Shown: positions 31,743-33,077 of the stretch, piece by piece
Layout: each line of letters opens with the position of its first letter
Position numbering within the stretch: position 1 is the first letter of the stretch
Virus record (IMG/VR): IMGVR_UViG_3300042509_000617
Location: 1-33,077 of that record
Strand: one strand, 5' to 3'
DNA from: a virus
DNA: 33,077 nt
Made by a program: the position numbers and the translations under genes
The notes under the pieces: model-generated
The model's database searches: none
What the model was told of the DNA's origin: nothing
Seen by the model: the letters and a program-made list of their open reading frames with translations, nothing else

Positions 31743-32003
31743 TTAGTAGGTGTTAAAACATTCATTAAGATAATTATCTAAGGTATCAAAACTCTTCTCT
31801 GAGGTTTCTACCTCAAAGTCCATAAAGTGAATTGCCATCACCTTGCCATCCATTAGATGCAAGAACAGATGCGTATACCCTCCGCCCGAATGATAAGAAA
31901 TACTATTTGTATGCGGAGTTTTCTTTGCTAACTCAAATCCTTTGATATGATTCTCATCGGGAAACCATTGCATTAGCCATTCCATTCTTTCTTGTAGTTC
32001 CAT
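31743..32003 (-). CDS. Hypothetical 86-aa protein
   Basis: ELQERMEWLMQWFPDENHIK, then a Gly/His-rich beta segment SISYHSGGGYTHLFLHLMDG and KVMAIHFMDFEVETSEKSFD, ending in a helix. The beta hairpins with His could form a small domain. The ATG at 31985 is an alternative. Overlaps the upstream gene by 31 bases in another frame. Not recognised. Confidence 0.6.
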   Translation of the reverse strand: MELQERMEWLMQWFPDENHIKGFELAKKTPHTNSISYHSGGGYTHLFLHLMDGKVMAIHFMDFEVETSEKSFDTLDNYLNECFNTY

Positions 32004-32173
32004 GATTTTTTAACTTTGTTTTTTAGTTCATTAATAGTTTTAGCCTCCATGTAATCCTCGAAAAAGAAGCATTCATACATTCCATTTTCATTCAAGTCTA
32101 TGTACAAGTCATAGTACATATCGACTACCTTGACGATGTAGTGTTTCTCCATTACTTTTTGAATAGTTACCAT
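31973..32173 (-). CDS. Hypothetical 66-aa protein, first gene of the leftward arm
   Basis: MVTIQKVMEKHYIVKVVDMY, then YDLYIDLNENGMYECFFFED and YMEAKTINELKNKVKKSWNY ending in KKEWNG. Beta strands, then a basic helix; no motif. As the promoter-proximal gene of the whole leftward arm it is probably expressed first and strongly, which makes it a candidate host-takeover factor by position only. Upstream lies the long divergent region. Confidence 0.6.
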   Translation of the reverse strand: MVTIQKVMEKHYIVKVVDMYYDLYIDLNENGMYECFFFEDYMEAKTINELKNKVKKSWNYKKEWNG

Positions 32174-32383
32174 GTTTCAATTGGGTTTTAAATGTGTTCC
32201 CCATTGCAATCGAATGCCACATCTAGAATGTGGGGAATATATACATTAGGCAAAGGAATAACGAGTAAGTGAACTATCCCTAACGATTAGTCATTTATGC
32301 CATTAATGTGATGTCAATTATCTATACCTATTACCATAGCCGTTAGGTTACTCTGTAGGTCATTTTATGGACTTGTTTGTCCC

Positions 32384-32398
32384 TCCGCATATGGCGGA
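32384..32398. repeat. Inverted repeat TCCGC-ATATG-GCGGA
   Basis: A perfect 5-bp stem, one of the few GC-rich spots in an AT-rich region, centred ~220 bases upstream of the first leftward gene. No T run follows on either strand, so it is more likely a protein-binding site than a terminator. Confidence 0.5.
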
Positions 32399-32617
32399 AT
32401 TTCAGCATGTCAAAGAAGCGGAAAAAAATAGGTCAACTGCGTTCGGCGAATCCATATGATTGCTTAATGCATGTACAAAGGATGTTCTTTTTAAGTTCAT
32501 AACCTAATACTCGTTCAATTTATTTTCATTATTTCTTAAAGTTTATTGTAACTGACTGATAATCAGTAATAAAAATTTCATGTTTAACTGGAATTTTATT
32601 GCATCGGAATATATTCG

Positions 32618-32645
32618 TAGGGGGATAAAGCAAAAGATCCTCCTA
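32618..32645. repeat. Hairpin TAGGGGGAT / ATCCTCCTA and related repeats
   Basis: A 9-bp stem (32618-32626 with 32637-32645, one G-T pair) around a 10-base A-rich loop. The right arm recurs as a direct copy, AAAGATCCTCCTAT (32633-32646) and AAAGATCCCTCCTAT (32676-32690). The left arm motif recurs as CTAGGGGA at 32739-32746 and 32769-32776. Such clustered repeats suit an origin, packaging or regulator-binding site. Confidence 0.5.
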
Positions 32646-32723
32646 TCTTCTGTGCTTTTTTTGTGCGTTCGATGGAAAGATCCCTCCTATTTTTATTTCC
32701 AATTGGAATGCGAGATCCCTTTA

Positions 32724-32738
32724 TTGACTGCAAGTCAA
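32724..32738. repeat. Palindromic site TTGACT-GCA-AGTCAA, copy 1
   Basis: Perfect 6-bp inverted repeat with a 3-base centre. A second copy, TTGACT-GCT-AGTCAA, lies 87 bases to the right. A repeated dyad of this size is typical of a dimeric regulator's operator. Confidence 0.6.
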
Positions 32739-32810
32739 CTAGGGGAAGCATGGGAGAAATCGTAGAAGCTAGGGGATAGGTGTACGCAAAAGCTAGGTAC
32801 ATGCATGCAG

Positions 32811-32825
32811 TTGACTGCTAGTCAA
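32811..32825. repeat. Palindromic site TTGACT-GCT-AGTCAA, copy 2
   Basis: Second copy of the dyad, differing only at the central base, ~140 bases upstream of the rightward gene start. Starts were measured 87 bases apart, about eight helical turns, so the two sites could lie on the same face of the DNA. Confidence 0.6.
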
Positions 32826-32964
32826 AATCCCAAAAAATCTGATGGAAGGCTAGATCATGCCTACCCCCCATGCCGAAAAAAAAGTCGTTTCCGGTTTGGG
32901 CCGGATGTCGTAATTTGGTGGTATTACCCAATCACTGCTATCATCTAAATAGTTATATTTGTGC

Positions 32965-33077
32965 ATGTACGATGGACTAACAATTAAGAATGGTCGTTTG
33001 ATAAATGATCGTCCTACTGGTACCACAGGTATCCAAGAGGCTGCTCAAATCAGAAAGGATTTGAAGAAAGCTGAGAA
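32965..33077 (+). CDS. Start of a rightward gene, cut by the window end
   Basis: An open frame of 37 codons runs from ATG 32965 to the window end: MYDGLTIKNGRLINDRPTGT then TGIQEAAQIRKDLKKAE. A stop three codon positions before the possible TTG start at 32959 limits the frame on the left. The composition is ordinary for a coding region, with Lys/Ala-rich helix at the end. It faces away from the leftward arm, and so probably begins the late operon; a small terminase subunit would be a usual first gene, but nothing in these 37 residues shows it. Confidence 0.55.
   Translation, partial: MYDGLTIKNGRLINDRPTGTTGIQEAAQIRKDLKKAE

Larger units (their letters stand above)
32174..32964. other. Divergent non-coding control / origin-like region
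   Basis: About 790 bases between the first leftward gene and the rightward gene at 32965. The two open frames over 60 codons here (32580-32765 plus, 32596-32802 minus) oppose each other and look like non-coding. The region is dense in symmetric elements: CCACAT/ATGTGG (32217-32233), TCCGC/GCGGA (32384-32398), ACTGA/TCAGT (32555-32567), TTCCAATTGGAA (32697-32708), two TTGACT/AGTCAA palindromes, a 9-bp hairpin (32618-32645) and TCCGG/CCGGA (32890-32905). TTGACA occurs on the minus strand at 32319-32314 and 32413-32408, without a good -10. Divergent promoters and possibly the replication origin or packaging site are expected; none is proven. Confidence 0.6.

Noticed and set aside
32440-32462. 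tRNA T-arm-like GTTCGGCGAATCC
   Set aside because: Loop size is wrong and no acceptor, D or anticodon stems can be drawn around it.
32580-32802. Opposing open frames of 61 and 68 codons in the divergent region
   Set aside because: They overlap each other on opposite strands, cover hairpins and repeats, and their products look like random translation.
32872-32905. Leftward terminator from TCCGG/CCGGA hairpin plus A9/T9 tract
   Set aside because: Six bases separate stem and T tract, the stem has only 5 bp, and no leftward gene is known upstream for it to end.
32954-32961. TATATTTG, a perfect Bacteroidota -7 element (TAnnTTTG) before the rightward gene
   Set aside because: It ends three bases before the ATG at 32965, so transcription would start at or inside the gene, and no -33 TTG lies at the usual 17-23 base distance.
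1-33077. CRISPR arrays, insertion sequences, integrase and attachment sites
   Set aside because: No regularly spaced repeats, transposase motifs or tyrosine/serine recombinase motifs were seen on either strand.

Overview
The window looks like about two thirds of a tailed-phage (podovirus-type) genome infecting a Bacteroidota host. Three observations support this. The tail and ejection genes resemble families I remember from Bacteroidota podoviruses, including crAss-like phages. The primase carries a BT4734-like N-terminal domain. Start codons sit in A/T-rich context with hardly any Shine-Dalgarno sequence, as is usual in Bacteroidota. I see no integrase, tRNA, CRISPR array or insertion sequence.

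Layout. (1) Positions 1-16414, rightward: late virion genes, packed with gaps of 1-4 bases. They are a large tail protein cut by the window edge, two further tail/structural proteins, a GNAT-like acetyltransferase, and three probable DNA-ejection (internal virion) proteins of rising size. The last has 2955 residues and an HEFAH metalloprotease motif. (2) Positions 16411-22800, leftward: the distal end of the early transcription unit. Read in transcription order it holds a primase-SF3 helicase fusion, a SNF2-type helicase, a chain of tiny overlapping genes, a PP-loop (PAPS-reductase-like) enzyme, a VRR-NUC nuclease, a DnaA-domain-IV-like protein and a small terminal gene. The late and early units meet at 16411-16414, where the two stop codons share the same bases. 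(3) Positions 22951-22978: a leftward intrinsic terminator that splits the early arm in two. (4) Positions 22983-25738, leftward: a recombination/modification module with a DUF1071 (Sak3-like) annealing protein, a PD-(D/E)XK exonuclease, a C5 cytosine methyltransferase with a long overlapping reading frame inside it, a small protein ending in an SSB-like tail, and a second DnaA-domain-IV-like protein. (5) Positions 25735-32173, leftward: more than 20 tiny, mostly acidic, mostly unrecognised genes joined by ATGA overlaps, the classic place for host-takeover and anti-defence factors. (6) Positions 32174-32964: a ~790-base divergent non-coding region rich in palindromes and hairpins, probably an origin or control region. 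It is followed by the first codons of a rightward gene that runs off the end.

How it works together: after entry (ejection proteins), the leftward arm would be expressed from the divergent region, giving small takeover proteins, recombination and DNA modification, then replication (primase-helicase, SNF2 helicase, DnaA-like proteins, nuclease). The rightward arm encodes the virion. Terminase, portal, capsid and DNA polymerase are not in the window and would be expected beyond its ends. Family names below come from memory of protein families and visible motifs; no database search was run.
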